A stretch of 64,000 nucleotides of DNA from NCBI GenBank assembly GCA_019095985.1, contig CM032660.1, positions 43,182,669 through 43,246,668 of the forward strand, read 5' to 3'. The notes under the pieces were generated by a model. It was not told the origin of the DNA. It saw only the letters and a list, made by a program, of their open reading frames with translations, and did not search any database. A program made the translations under genes and the position numbers. Source of the DNA: Streblospio benedicti (Eukaryota > Annelida > Polychaeta > Spionida > Spionidae). This document shows positions 1 to 12,129 of this stretch, piece after piece (within the stretch, counting starts at the first letter, position 1; every line of letters begins with the position of its first letter).

Positions 1-600
1 TTTTATTGCACATGATTCCAGCGACACTGTGCTCTATGAGCACTTTTGATCAGTGGTTGTTGCATTAATGACGTATGTCCGAACTGACCCTACATTTACA
101 CTGTAGTATTTTCAAAAGTTAACAACAAGGTTAATTTCCACTAATCGGCTATACATCAGAGGATATTCTACATGGAGATGCCTTTGAATGAAAAATAAAG
201 TCAATATCACTTTCCATGAATGGGCAAATCAACAATAGTTTTTGTTATACCTGTATGTCCCCAACCTCTGTTTTGATTCAATTTTAATGTTCACATTTGT
301 TGATAATGGTATTGATCTAAATTTTAAATTTAGTTAACGTTACATTGAAAGAGCTGTTACTGTATCAACAATTGGTTTAAAAACATCATAATGAATCTGA
401 TGAGACCACATGGACATACTTATATGTATATCATTCTATATCAGACACTAGTTGAAATAGTTGTAGCAGATTGAAAATGGTGGAATATTTATTGGTTTGA
501 AAATGGGATGGTAATGTATACTGATGAATCCTTATGGACATTATTACCAATATGATGTCTGGATTGTATATCTAATATTCTTTAATTGAAAACTATTTAG
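1..600. other. AT-rich intergenic DNA, nothing recognised
   Basis: I see no coding pattern, RNA gene or clear repeat here. Confidence 0.5.
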
Positions 601-601
601 A

Positions 602-772
602 AACTCACTTCTACTCTCACTGTTCTGCCAAGCAAGCTCCTGCCACTGTATTGACATAGCTGAAGAGACATCTTCCATTTTACTATATCAAGTGGCCCTA
701 ACGGGACTCGAACTCACCACCCCAAGGTTTTGAGACCAGAATGATACCATCATCCCAAGCAGCGGGCTGTTA
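602..772 (-). repeat. tRNA-derived SINE, copy A
   Basis: Read on the minus strand this has a tRNA-like head with a near-consensus pol III box B (GTTCGAGTCC) followed by the tail CACTTGATATAGTAAAATGG. The same unit recurs on the minus strand at 26684-26836, with an even better box B context, so this is an interspersed SINE and not a tRNA gene. No intact cloverleaf was recognised. The tail alone recurs in plus orientation at 987-1053, so the two tails form an inverted pair. Confidence 0.6.
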
Positions 773-789
773 AAAGGTTACTCGGACGA

Positions 790-910
790 ACCGATGTCTC
801 TGTAACCCCCAGCCTACATAGTTGGTCAATAATCATCTCAACCCAGAGGTCGTGGGCTGGAATCCCACCTGAGGACGGAAATTTTTGGGAGGTCTTAATG
901 TTCCAGCCGT
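790..910 (+). repeat. possible tRNA-like SINE fragment
   Basis: A box-B-like stretch (GGTCGTGGGCTGGAATCC) lies between the two inverted SINE tails. No matching second copy was found in this window, so the assignment is weak. Confidence 0.25.
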
Positions 911-959
911 GTTAAGGTCTGTGATTCTATGAATAACTGTCTATATTTTTTGCAAAGTT

Positions 960-1075
960 TGCTTATGAATTCAATTCTAATCTCACTGTTCTCACTTGAT
1001 ATAGTAAAATGGAAGATGTCTCTTTAGCTATGTTAATACAGTGGCAGGAGCTTGCTTGGAAGCTAGATTACGAGA
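960..1075 (+). repeat. SINE tail, inverted relative to copy A
   Basis: The stretch matches the reverse complement of 606-690 with few differences but lacks the tRNA-like head. It makes 602-1075 an inverted arrangement. Confidence 0.55.
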
Positions 1076-1310
1076 ATTTGGTAGGAAATGTTATGTTTCA
1101 CTGTAGTCAGCGCGTCTCGTTGACCGAGACGATGTTGGTCATAGATTATGTTGCCAAACGCAAGGTCAATTGGTAGGGCAATTCACTGTACAGTGTAACT
1201 TCTGCTGGAGTCTATAATTGAATGGGTAATGTAGATTACGAAAATTTGGTAGGAAACAGTAGGTTTCACTGCAGTCATCGCGTCTCGGTGCTAAGGCGAT
1301 ATTGGCGCAT
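1067..1310. repeat. two-copy direct repeat, period about 163 bp
   Basis: Two similar blocks of about 70-80 bp begin with GATTACGA.AATTTGGTAGG at about 1067 and 1232 and continue with TTTCACTG.AGTCA.CGCGTCTC. The second copy has diverged slightly. Nothing coding was recognised. Confidence 0.5.
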
Positions 1311-3204
1311 CTCCAGATGAGGAGCACGAGCAGCAGACACACACGCAGCAAGTGGTGCTGCTTGTACGTATATTCCAACAGCTTCAGCTAAAAGTTGACA
1401 TGATACAGAGTCACGGTATAGTACTCTTCTGGGGTTCAGATCTTCATTTTTGTAAGGCATAGCACTTTCTGATCCTTTCAACGTGTTTTAGTTGATCGTA
1501 CATTAGTTAGTCATATTTCATATAGGATTAGACATATTGTATGATGATATTCTTCGTTGGAGAAGACAGTGCGCAAACGTTTCTTGGACTGTGAAACCTA
1601 AAATGATCTGATCAGTTTAACCAGTCCTGCACCTGGTAAATATCATCCCATAGCAGGGCAGTGCTCTATATCTCCTGTTACTTGTTATGACAATCTAGCA
1701 GCATCTTACCCCAGAAATGGTTCATTCTATTATCCAAGTTTCTTGACTTTGCCTCGTCAAGTAGAAATATTGGGGCTAATGTGTCACCTTGGAGTAACTA
1801 ACCCACCAGCAAAAACAGACATAAAGCTCTTATCGTCTCTCGATCAGCTGACATTAATCTCATTTTTGGGCTGAAATACATATTGGCGATTGCCATAGAC
1901 AGGAAATGGACTATAGTAACTTGCTTTGAAGGAATGGCATGAAACTGATGGATCTGCATCTCTCTACGGCGTCTAAAACCTTCTTTAAATCTATGATTGT
2001 GATTATGAATTGAGATGATGAGCTTGAAATATTATTTTCGTGTAATCTAACGTTATAAGCCCTTCAAATCTCCAACGTTGTATTGGTACTGTGAAACTCA
2101 TTCAATGGATGTTTATTTAGATTATAGTTTATTGTTAGATGTAGAGTAATACTTGTATTATGTCTTAAACAAAGTAATGATGAAATGAAATAAAAGAAAT
2201 ATGGCTGCTGTTACTTGGCACGCTCAAGTTCGAATAGAGACACGTTTGTGGGACACGTAGTGAATGTAACCACTCTTTTTTAAAGTTCAATATTAAAAAT
2301 TATTTAGGCTAGACAATTTAGATAAAAGATATGCATAGATAATTATACTAATTTTTACATGTGTAAGATATTTAAGATATCCTTAAATCTAAAGCAAAAA
2401 TAGTTTTTGGAACTCTTTTTAGCTTTAAAGGGTCAGTGTACTTAATCTTGCAGACCCACCACAGTAAAACGTGATATTACCATGTGTTTAAGAATGCAAC
2501 ATAATGACAAATTCTATATTCTAATGATTTTTTACTTACTTTCTTTTTTTTACCTTGCCGACCAACAGAGACGTCAAAAAGGTTTTCATAAGCCCGACCC
2601 CTGTTTGATTCCTGTCATTAGTAGAGAGAACGCGCTTCAAGGACGAACCCAAATAAAAGAAAAATATCTGAAAAACCTTTTGGACGAGGTTTGGTTAACA
2701 CTTGAGTTAAGGTGCCTCTAAACAGCCAAGATTCTTAATGGCTGGCCAAAGCCTGACAGCAGCCTTGAGACAATCTGTAAATACAAAAGACTAAGCATCT
2801 CTCATTGGATCAATCTTTATTGTTTGTTAGTAAAGACTTGCTCTTGTCCTATCCGTAGACACATTTATAAATATTAGGCGAATCATTTTAGCTCCTCCAG
2901 GGGGCTAACGTAGAACTAATTGCTTTAAAGCAGATGAAGGTGGGACATTGTTAGACACCATCTCTGCCATGTTTTTCCAGAAGTATACCAAAATATACCT
3001 TGCGGATAGTTTTTAAACTCAATTTTAGATGATTTTGCAAGGTCTCAAAATTACAAGAGTCCTGATTCTCTTAATTGACAGCTAGAACTCATATTTTACA
3101 ATCAAGGAACACAAAACTCATATGTATTATTTCAAACAATATTTGCAATAACTTAATCATGCAATATATTGACTAAACATTGGAGATGGGGCGTATTCAA
3201 TGAA
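1311..3204. other. Non-coding stretch, nothing recognised
   Basis: AT-rich sequence. Short open frames exist (for example 2482-2721) but none has a family resemblance, a splice context or unusual composition. Confidence 0.45.
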
Positions 3205-4150
3205 TCATTGGCCATTTTACGTAAAAATGAGCTGAGACTTCACTCAAAATGTGAACTTTGTTAACAATTTTAGTGCTTTATTATTGAGAAAAAGCATTAA
3301 TTATGTATTTCAAAAACTTTCACATGTTGCTATCTTTCATACGATATACAATAGAATATATCAGAGTGAAACATGTAGCAACAGTACAGGTTTAAGTTTC
3401 CCCCACCCCTAAAATTGACAAAAACGACAAAATCATCTAATCGAGTAAACATGCCTTACTAACTCCAATCTAAGTAATCATATCTTATAAAATGTGTTTT
3501 GCATTGATCACATTACATTTTCAGAGAATGTTTACCATTAATATATTTCATTTGTTGATCTAATGACTAGAAAATACCATATATTACGAAAAATTGTGCT
3601 GAGACTTCATTCAAAATTTGAACGTTGTTAACAATATTAGTGATTTATTATTGAGAAAAAGCATTTAACATGTATTTGAAAAACGTCCACGGGTTGTTAC
3701 CTTTCATATGAAATACAATAGGATATGTTAGAGTGAAAAATGTAGTAACAGTAGACGTTTAAGTTTTCCCCACCCCTAAAATTGATAAAAGTGACAAAAT
3801 CATCGTATCTTGTATATATGCCTTTCTAACGCCAATCGAAGGAATTTTATCATGTAAAATACTTTTTGTATGGATTAAATTACATTTTCAGATAATGCTT
3901 GCTGTTAATGTATAGTTATGTGTTGATCTAATGAGTAGAAAATACCATATTACATTAAGATTATGCTCAGACTTAATTCTAAAATCGAAAATTGTTGAAA
4001 ATTTCATCTGTTGAACATTTAGAAAATGCAATAACATTGTTAATAACAAACTTTTTTCTCTTACCTAGATAAAATGTATTTTCATATGAAAAAAATCACA
4101 TTCCTAAAGAATTTTCACTATGAATAGATATTATGTGTGGCATTAAGAGG
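3205..4150. repeat. 367-bp tandem repeat, about 2.5 copies
   Basis: The anchor GCTGAGACTT occurs at 3231 and 3598, and as GCTCAGACTT at 3965, an identical spacing of 367 bp twice. Units 1 and 2 can be followed along their whole length (TTATTGAGAAAAAGCATT, CCCACCCCTAAAATTGA, GTTGATCTAATGA.TAGAAAATACC). Unit 3 decays after about 60-100 bp. The unit length is satellite-like. Confidence 0.75.
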
Positions 4151-4880
4151 TAGAGAATAGCAGGGTGGGTTTCAAAAGTTGGTTTATATGTTGTCAGTAT
4201 TAAAGATTATCAATGGAAAAATCTATACATTCAGAATTTGTACAACTCACACTATACAATCATCGTCAATATAACCATCATCACCCACATATGTACTACT
4301 TAGTTCCGAACATTGACACATGTAAGAACCCATGGCTAAGAAACTTGGTAATTCCATACAAGGTCAAAATCCAAAGCTTATTTATTGCCGAAATGGTGGC
4401 TGGGCGTAATATTCGAATCTATGGCCCCGAGCTTTTAAGTGGGAACTTTTTCCATTTCCAAAAGGTAAAAAAAGTGTGTGTGTTTTTTTGTAATAAGCCC
4501 ATCGGTTTTAAACCACGGGAATATGGTATGGGGAATAAAATCGAGCCTATACGTGAATACATTTGATTATTTGTGAATGACTTCGTATTATATATTCAAG
4601 GCAATAAAATTAAAATATTAATTGAGATTTTACCTAAAATGCCTCAAATATGAGAACTATTTACTTCTTATCTAAGTTAAATCACATGTATCGATAAAAA
4701 ACATTTATTAAGATTTCTGTTATAATTATCACGATACAAGGTCTACGTTATTAATCAGTGTCATAAATCTAAACCAAAATCTATTTTTCCGACAATTTTC
4801 TTTAATTATCAAAATAGTCTCAATAAAATTTTGTCTAGTTGTGCACTTTGACCACATATTAAAGAAACAAAAGTGAATCA
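4151..4880. other. Non-coding stretch
   Basis: Contains an open frame of 117 codons (4213-4566) with no recognisable domain. I treat it as chance. Confidence 0.4.
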
Positions 4881-4888
4881 AAATGATA

Positions 4889-5745
4889 AATATTGTAGGA
4901 TTTGAGCACTCGATTGTCGGGTCAATCGGAGAATTTTGCACGGTGATGTGTGATTGACACGAACCCAGTGAGTGTCAATCACACATCACCGTGGAAAATT
5001 CTACGATTGACCCGATAATCGAGTGCTCAAATACCATTCTATCATGACTAAAATGACTAAAATGCACACTAAATGAGTGTCATATTTGTTTTTATTTGAA
5101 ATAAATCATATCATAACGTTCTCATTGCCATTTTGACCATGCGACTCAGCGGCTGTTATTCAGTTAAAACCTTTGAATATTTAGCATAACTTCGAAATTA
5201 TCCACTATAACAACATTTGTGAATGATAAAGGACGAATATGCGATTGATTTGACACCAAGAAGTAATTAATCCAACAACTATAATTTTGTAAAATATTAG
5301 TTGTAAGTCGGAAGATGTGTCAAAGTGTTTACTGTGCTGATTTGCGCATGCGCGTTATAGCCCTTAGCAGCGTGCATATCTTCCCTTAGCAACGTGCATA
5401 TCGTACATTCTATCATTCCGTGCAAAAATCACCGCCAATAACCCACGCTGATTGGTCAATCAGCGTGCTCAATTTGCGATGGAAAACACGCTCCAGAGCA
5501 CGCGGAGACCACTACTACGGCGCTCGTCTAAACTCGTCACATTATCAATACAGCCGCTGACGTCGCAAGGCGTGTTCCGTGTAGCGGAGAGCAAAAGTTT
5601 AGACTAGCGCCGTAGTAGTGGTCTCCGCGCGCTCAAAACAAACAAAATTGACTTGCAATGAGAATGTTATAATATGATTTATTTTAAAATAAAATGGATT
5701 TTAGTCATGATAGAATGGTGATTGACCACTCGATTGTCGTGTCGT
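4889..5745. mobile_element. Foldback DNA element with nested inverted repeats
   Basis: Three levels of inverted symmetry are visible. (1) A tight palindrome at about 4889-5034: arms of about 65 bp (GAGCACTCGATTGTCGGGTC against its complement) around a short loop. (2) About 100 bp at 5035-5130 (ATTCTATCATGACTAAAAT ... CATTCTCATTGC type words) is complementary to 5645-5735. (3) About 39 bp at 5495-5533 is complementary to 5596-5634 with two mismatches. No transposase frame is present, so it is a non-autonomous foldback/MITE-type element or a nest of them. Confidence 0.7.
5150..5345 (+). repeat. Interspersed repeat family X, copy 1
   Basis: From ATTCAGTTAAAACC to TTTACT.GTGCTGATTT this matches 43770-43970 along about 200 bp, with moderate divergence. 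It forms the interior of the foldback element here. Confidence 0.65.
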
Positions 5746-6271
5746 ATACAAGATATGTATTGGTCGACCCGTATTGGTCTATGGTCAGAATACACTTAAT
5801 GTAGAGCAATCACACATGCATGCATATGACATAACAGAGGAATATATGTGAACATTATACTAGTATATAAAATCTAACCATGAAGCATATTCAATACAGA
5901 TAAATATGGATAGTATTAGGATTACAGTTTGTGTTCTTTGATAGCGTAATTAGTACGCAAGACTCCGTCTAAGATCCTTATTTCACAAGATGACTGCTTG
6001 GGCGTCTTTAACATACTTCATTAATATAATTAACTCAGGTCACTTAGCCAATGTTTGCATAACAATCAACAGAGTTAAAAAATTTCATATTGTCACTGAC
6101 CTAAGACTGCTGTAAGTGACCAGCAGTTAAGGACCGCCCCCTACCAACAAGCACCGCCTGCCAGGCACTGTTACCTTAACTAGGGTAGTAGGGTAGTAGA
6201 TCTGAGATGTACATTTTGCGATTTTGCTTGATCACGTGGACATATGAGGATTACGGAAAAAATCTAAAAAT
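5746..6271. other. Region upstream of the transporter gene
   Basis: Holds the presumed promoter and 5' UTR of the gene starting at 6272. No convincing TATA box, initiator or upstream exon was recognised. Confidence 0.3.
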
Positions 6272-7477
6272 ATGAAAGAATCGAAGCTACTCACCAGTGA
6301 CAATAAAGAGGGGAAACCATTTTTTGAATATGATTCAATAAATGATTCTAAAAATGTTGACTGCAAAGAAAAGCACGAGGCGGAACCGAACAACGGCATT
6401 CCTGGACAGAACCAGATGGAGAAAGATCACGATAGGCCCGAGAAATATGCAGAAATTACTTTAAAACAGAAGTACTTTGCTATGGCCATGTACACGTTAG
6501 CAATTATTGCACAATGCGCTAGTATTGCAAGTACACAAGTACTTGGAGGTGCAATACCACACCTAGAGCTGAATATGTGGAGGTACCTCACACAAATTGT
6601 CGTAGTAGTCCCTATAAATCTGGTGCGAAGGAAATGTGACTTTCATATTCCAAAATCGCGCCTACTGTTGGCGAGTGCAATGATATTCGCGAGCAATGTC
6701 AGAAATATCGCACTATACTCAGCAAGTGTTTATCTCCCAGTGGGGGTAGCTCTTAGTCTACACGTCGCCATAGTATTGGCCATCACAGGGTTTACCTCCA
6801 TTTTCGTGAAGCGCGACCGAAGTATGGTGCTATTTTTAAGCTCGTGCGTTGCCATCGTGGGCCTGTTGCTCATGACTCAACCAAAGTTCATGTTTCCCGA
6901 GGGTATTTTTCCACCACCTCCAGCTGTGAACTACACGTCAGAATGTAGCTTGGAAACACACACAGGTTCTAATGGTGAGGATACCTGGATCGGATACACT
7001 TGGATAATTATAGCTAGCATCACACAGGTCCTTACATTGTATGGAAGTCGTGAGCTAATGCAGGAGGTGACCATGCTGTCATACGCTTTTTGGGTAGGTG
7101 CTTTTGGCAGTGTTGTATCAGCCTTAATTATGGGGATTTTTGAAATGCCTGTCCTCCCCACAAGCGGATATTGTGTGGCACTTCTCCTGGTTCACTGTTT
7201 TGGTGCCACTCATCACTCCATAGTACTACCGTGGAGTTGTAAGTACCTGAATCCTACAGTGAATACATTGGCAAGAGCCGGCTCTCTAATCCTACTACTT
7301 GCTTTGCAGTACACCTTACTCGCAAACATCCAGCCTGGTAAGAAGAACTGGCTGGAGATTTTTGGCGCCGTCACAATCATAGTGGCTTGTTCTATAGGAC
7401 CCGTTGTTCATGTTGTGACCGATTATCTTCTACCAAAGATCGATGGGTACACTGACATAGAAGGTGTGTCGAAATAG
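6272..7477 (+). CDS. EamA/DMT-family membrane transporter (SLC35G-like)
   Basis: Single-exon frame of 401 codons. A hydrophilic N-terminus (residues 1-65, rich in K, D, E and N) is followed by about ten hydrophobic segments at roughly 69-90, 103-118, 131-147, 152-176, 185-202, 242-258, 268-290, 299-318, 332-352 and 361-379. This is the ten-helix layout of the drug/metabolite transporter superfamily. The first half (NVRNIALYSASVYLPVGVAL, then VAIVGLLLMTQPKF) has the flavour of an EamA repeat as in SLC35G proteins. A sequon (N220-Y-T) sits in the loop between the halves. Many invertebrates have intronless members of this group. The substrate cannot be told from sequence. ATG context is AAAATATGA. 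An upstream extra exon is not excluded. Confidence 0.75.
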   Translation: MKESKLLTSDNKEGKPFFEYDSINDSKNVDCKEKHEAEPNNGIPGQNQMEKDHDRPEKYAEITLKQKYFAMAMYTLAIIAQCASIASTQVLGGAIPHLELNMWRYLTQIVVVVPINLVRRKCDFHIPKSRLLLASAMIFASNVRNIALYSASVYLPVGVALSLHVAIVLAITGFTSIFVKRDRSMVLFLSSCVAIVGLLLMTQPKFMFPEGIFPPPPAVNYTSECSLETHTGSNGEDTWIGYTWIIIASITQVLTLYGSRELMQEVTMLSYAFWVGAFGSVVSALIMGIFEMPVLPTSGYCVALLLVHCFGATHHSIVLPWSCKYLNPTVNTLARAGSLILLLALQYTLLANIQPGKKNWLEIFGAVTIIVACSIGPVVHVVTDYLLPKIDGYTDIEGVSK

Positions 7478-8081
7478 GCCTATGTGCCCATTAACTACTC
7501 GCGACACTCATGTCGATGGGGCAGTCAGACAATCTTTTGGTCAATCACTATTGCATTTTTGTCAAGACGAGCATTTGGATCTAGCTGGTCAATATGCGTT
7601 AAATGCTGACACTTTTACGTATTATACAGTGCAGCTCATAGCACAGTAAGTTGGCTGGATCATATTAATTGTTACTACACAACCAGGATTTGATTTAATT
7701 ATGACAATACACAGTTCTTATGTGTCCTCAGATCTTTTAACGATCACCATGCGTTAAAATGTATATGAATTATCAAATATTCAGTTTGTTGATACAGAAT
7801 CTAAGATTTGTTGAAACAAATTGCTGTATCAATCAATTTTTAAGAGGAAGTAAAGTAAATTTAAGCTTTTCACATTATTTAGTTTTTTAATCTAAAAATG
7901 TAATATAATAGTTTTTTATTGCATGCTATTTTAGTTGATGCATGAGTTTTTACTTTGTTGAACAATTTTCACTGTATATAATTTCACCTTTTATCCATTA
8001 CTTTGATTTTATAGTATATAGTACTTTATATTTTTAGACAGTAGAATAGGTTTTGGTATACTCATTATTCGTTTAGGCAGC

Positions 8082-8087
8082 AATAAA
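8082..8087 (+). terminator. Poly(A) signal AATAAA (first copy)
   Basis: Consensus hexamer in the duplicated block, in the right place to end the transporter transcript. Confidence 0.45.
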
Positions 8088-8233
8088 GAAACATATATGA
8101 TTTTACAGGCAAGCATAACTATTTTATATCTATATTCTATATATTCTATATAATCACATTTGTAAATTCAATTAGGGAATAGTGTTTTGATGTACTTATC
8201 ATTGTAAATATACTGATTATTCGTTTAGGCAGC

Positions 8234-8239
8234 AATAAA
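8234..8239 (+). terminator. Poly(A) signal AATAAA (second copy)
   Basis: Same hexamer in the second copy of the block. Either copy could be used. Confidence 0.45.
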
Positions 8240-8339
8240 GAAACACATATGATTTTACAGGTGTGTTGTAGAAGTACCAAATACATTTGCGTTTATAAAA
8301 ACACGTTCACTCTACCTATACAATTTCTTTATTTAAAAT

Positions 8340-9860
8340 ACAAGTTCACTCTACTTCCATACTTGTTATGACACTGAAGATGGGTATCTCCTTCTCTAAA
8401 CGTGTTTTTCAACACCCATTGTCACCATTGATAATGTTTGTTTTGAATATTTCATATCATTCAACTGTTTTCTTATCAATAAAATAGAATTATGTATATG
8501 CCATTTACGGGCTCAGTGTAAACTCACGGGATGTGTGTGCGTCGCTCCACTGCCACAGGGGTCGCTAGGCTCGGGAACCTCTATTGGCGGGGTCAGTGAC
8601 GCGCGGCAGTCACACAGTTGTCACGCCGCGGGGCCCTGTTTCATTAAGCTATTTACGTTTACGGACATACTGAAACGATATCGTTACAGTACCTATGTGT
8701 GTAGCCTAGATCCCGGGTGATCAAATACCCGGATCGAAAATAATAGAATTATAAAAACCTCTCTCGTGTGCGGTGCACGTCTGTCCTGCTTGTTTGTTTT
8801 TCATGCCAGCTAGACTCACGTAGAGTACATAAAACATGTACATGACCGACGCTCGATCTTATGTCCACGGCACAACAGGACTTGTGGACAGTTTGGCCGT
8901 ACGCTTTGTTTCAGCTCTACAGTGGCTACTTGATTTATGCATGAAGTAACAAGGGATCGTTCACAAATCACGTCATCGTATTTTGGGGCATTTCTGACAC
9001 CCCACCCCTCCGGTCATTGTGTGTCATTAAACTCTCCACCCCCCACCCACACACCCCTTCCCCAACTATGAGGTGTCATTTTACAGATTTCTGCTGCCCC
9101 CCGCTCATTACTACTACCCATATAAATGAAAACTATGCAAGCAGCGTCGCGTACATTAGCATGCTATGGAACAAAAAAACAACAACAACAACAAATATTC
9201 ACACAATTTCTCACTCTTGATGTCTGCACACCTCCCTTTCCAGTTCACGATGACATCATATTACTCTGGATCCCCCATTTGCCTCACTGAACACTCACTG
9301 ATCGTCAAGATCTCTGTGAGATTTGGCAGTAGACTGGCGGTAGACTAGCTGTGCAGTAGGAAGAACGGTTCTTAAAATTTACCCCGAAAAAAAAAAAAAA
9401 AAAAAAAAGTGATAAACGTTTCCTGGTCATGTTGAATGTCACCCAGTTCACAGGCATTTTTGAAACTTGGTGTGATTTAACATTTGCTTTATTGCCAGAT
9501 AAGTCAACATGTTTAATCTCAGCCTTCAATACACAACACGATTTATGTTATAGAAGAGCTTCGAACATTTAACGTTCCAAAATCTATATGTTTCTGTACA
9601 GTAAGATGTGTTATCTAAAATTAGCAATCATCTTATAATCAAATAAGAAATAATTCATAATATAGTGCACAAAAACATGTGTTTTAATTTACACCTACCA
9701 CTGTAGAATCGATATCACCTATTTGATGCTTGCAGTATTATCGTATGCAACAATTCCATTTGCTGTTACAGCCTCATCGTTTACTTATCAGATAGAACTT
9801 ACATGAATAGTCAACCACATTCCACCCTATCAACAAAACAGAGCGCCTGCTGCACCATTG
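8340..9860. other. Intergenic region
   Basis: No gene recognised. Contains C-rich, poly-pyrimidine stretches near 8997-9060, an (AAC)n run near 9177-9195 and a run of about 22 A at 9387-9408. Confidence 0.45.
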
Positions 9861-9867
9861 GCAGCCA

Positions 9868-12038
9868 TTAAGCATCTTTCATATCTTCGCCGGCGACGGT
9901 TCGGATACTTAGCGCGGCCAATCAGAGAGCAGAATACGTCGCCTTGTAAAACTATAGGCTATACTAACTACTATTGTCACAACCTTACATATTGTGTACT
10001 AGGGAGGGTGGTGGGTAAAATTCTAAACAATATGATGCTGTTTCTATGGCTGCTGCCGGGCGAGTGACGATATGACTGGATTTCACAAGGGTCACGTGGG
10101 TCGTGACCTGAAATCCAGTCAAACCAAAGCTCCGGGGCGGCCGGCAATGCGGCAGAATTACTGGGGCAATTCTATACAAATGTGTCACCAATCGTCGGCG
10201 ACGTAAGTCACCGTTATCTCAGTACACATGTCACCACAACCTCTAATACTTGACATCTAAATTTCACCATAGAATTTCGTTATACCTACTTTCTATTCAT
10301 AGTGCTCTCATTATTGTGTATGACAAAGCTATGGATAGTAAATAATAGAGCCGATAGAACATTTTCCTTTGATCTTGATAATGTCTTTTAAAGACGAACC
10401 TACTGTATCAATGAAAGCCCGTCTATGAATATCAAATGATTGTCAGCTTCATATTAGATTAATATTGGTGGGCAGAGCTGTACCTGAGGTTCACTTTAGC
10501 TGGATTACAGCGACTTGGAAGGAGCCTGCCCACATCATTTGCGCAAACTCTGTTAGGCCTACTGGACATCTTAATATTTGCTCTATACATATTGTCTAAT
10601 TATATTTTCCTTATCATATACATTCTCGTACATGAAATAAAAGTATGTGTCTTAAATAATGATCGTAAGAGGGACGTTTTGCCTTCATATTGGCATTATC
10701 TTTAAAAGGAGATTGAAATGTAACTCTGCTACGGTGACTTAGAGAACCAATCAGAGGGCAGTAATTGTCCCCAGGACCCGGTTGCACAAACAAATCACGA
10801 AATACGAACAAAAATTTACGATCACGAAACGAGTAACGATACGAAAACGATGGTCGTTACGTGCGTTGCACGAAGCCAAATGTTCGTCGTCGTCAAAGCA
10901 GTATCATCGTTTGAATTTACGATCGCAAAATGTAGTACATTACCGCAAATGCAACTGACTTTATAAGCAACTTTTTTCTCTCTTGTTCAACTCTTATAGG
11001 CTTTCATTTCAATTTTAAAAGATCCCGTGTACAGCATAACCTTCCATCAATACCACATGCATATCCAGGGTGGGTGGGTGGATGGGTGGGGAGCGAGGGT
11101 TTGTATGCCGCTTTTACCACCAAAATACATTATTTTCATATGATTTTTTGCATGTTTACTATCAATTCCACGTTAAAAACCCATGCAGATTATGATTCGT
11201 GCATGCTAAAAGAGACCATGGGGGGGGGGGTGCAGAATATACTCGCAAACTTATTTCAAATAGCTCATATTTCTATCATTGATAGAATACAGTAGAACAA
11301 ATATTATGACCACCAAGCTATCTTAATTTATAGGTGGTCTCTTTATGGAGTGTGTTGACCGTCGACCTCTTTATGATGTCTGCTAATGAATTAATGCATT
11401 TAAAAGAGTAAATCAAAATAATCTGATTGACATACATAGATAAATCAATAATTCTTTATGCACAAATGAAAACTATAATATCAACGCAAATCTTAAAACA
11501 CCACCTCTCCAAAATGACCACCTCTATAGTAAGACCATTTTTTCTAGCACCATGTTTTCAACTGTGGCATTATAAGAACGCTGTACATAAAAATGGTGAT
11601 TTAGGGAATAAAAATGTTGGTGAACGGATTTTCATCGAGACTCCCATTTTGTGCAAGTTAATGTTCAATCAAACCAATATTATGAATATTTCATTTACAA
11701 ACGACAAGCATAACACAAACGAAAACAAATCTACGTCACTGGCGCTACCTTATAGCCCGGTAATTTTTCTTTACGATATTCGTGATTTTTACGAATGAAA
11801 GCTACAATTATACGATCTACGATATCGTAGTTTTTTTAGTGCAACTGAAATTTTACGAAAAAAATACTGGCACGACCGTAAAACACATGATCGTGAACGT
11901 AAAATGGCTTTGTAACCGGCCCCCTGGTGACTTACGTCGCCGGCGGACACATTTGAATAAAGGTGACTAGTTCAGCTCTCTGATTGGCCAGCCTAAGTAT
12001 CCGAGACGGTCGCCCGCGACGATGTGAAAGATGTCTAA
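9868..12038. mobile_element. Large foldback/TIR element with a nested insertion
   Basis: About 63 bp at 9868-9930 (CATCTTTCATATC ... GGATACTTAG ... GGCCAATCAGAGAGC) is inverted at 11975-12038 with roughly three quarters identity. A second inverted pair lies inside (about 10176-10212 against 11929-11955, GGCGACGTAAGTCA). A hairpin sits at 10074-10120 (GACTGGATTTCA ... TGAAATCCAGTC). No transposase frame was found. Confidence 0.6.
10771..11926. mobile_element. MITE-type element nested in the foldback
   Basis: Ends resemble each other inverted: CCAGGACCCGGTTGCACAAA at the left, and the complement of a right end that reads CCAGGGGGCCGGTTACAAAG. Subterminal words rich in ACGA/CGTAA occur on both sides. 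It contains a G run (11221-11230) and a piece of the CAGTAGAAC-type mariner MITE near 11288. Non-autonomous. Confidence 0.5.
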
Positions 12039-12129
12039 TATACATACATAGTTACAAAGGAACGAAACACAAGGCTTTCGCTTCAGCTGCTGAAGCGATG
12101 CAATTGGCACTCTAGCACCCTAATCTTAC

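Larger units (their letters stand above)
8059..8265 (+). repeat. Duplicated 3' UTR block with poly(A) signals
   Basis: A block of about 50 bp (ATTCGTTTAGGCAGCAATAAAGAAACA.ATATGATTTTACAGG type) occurs at 8066-8112 and again at 8218-8264. It lies about 0.6 kb downstream of the transporter stop codon. Confidence 0.7.

Noticed and set aside
4213-4566. Open frame of 117 codons on the plus strand
   Set aside because: No family resemblance, AT-rich composition like its surroundings, no splice or poly(A) context, and it contains low-complexity HHH and lysine-rich parts.
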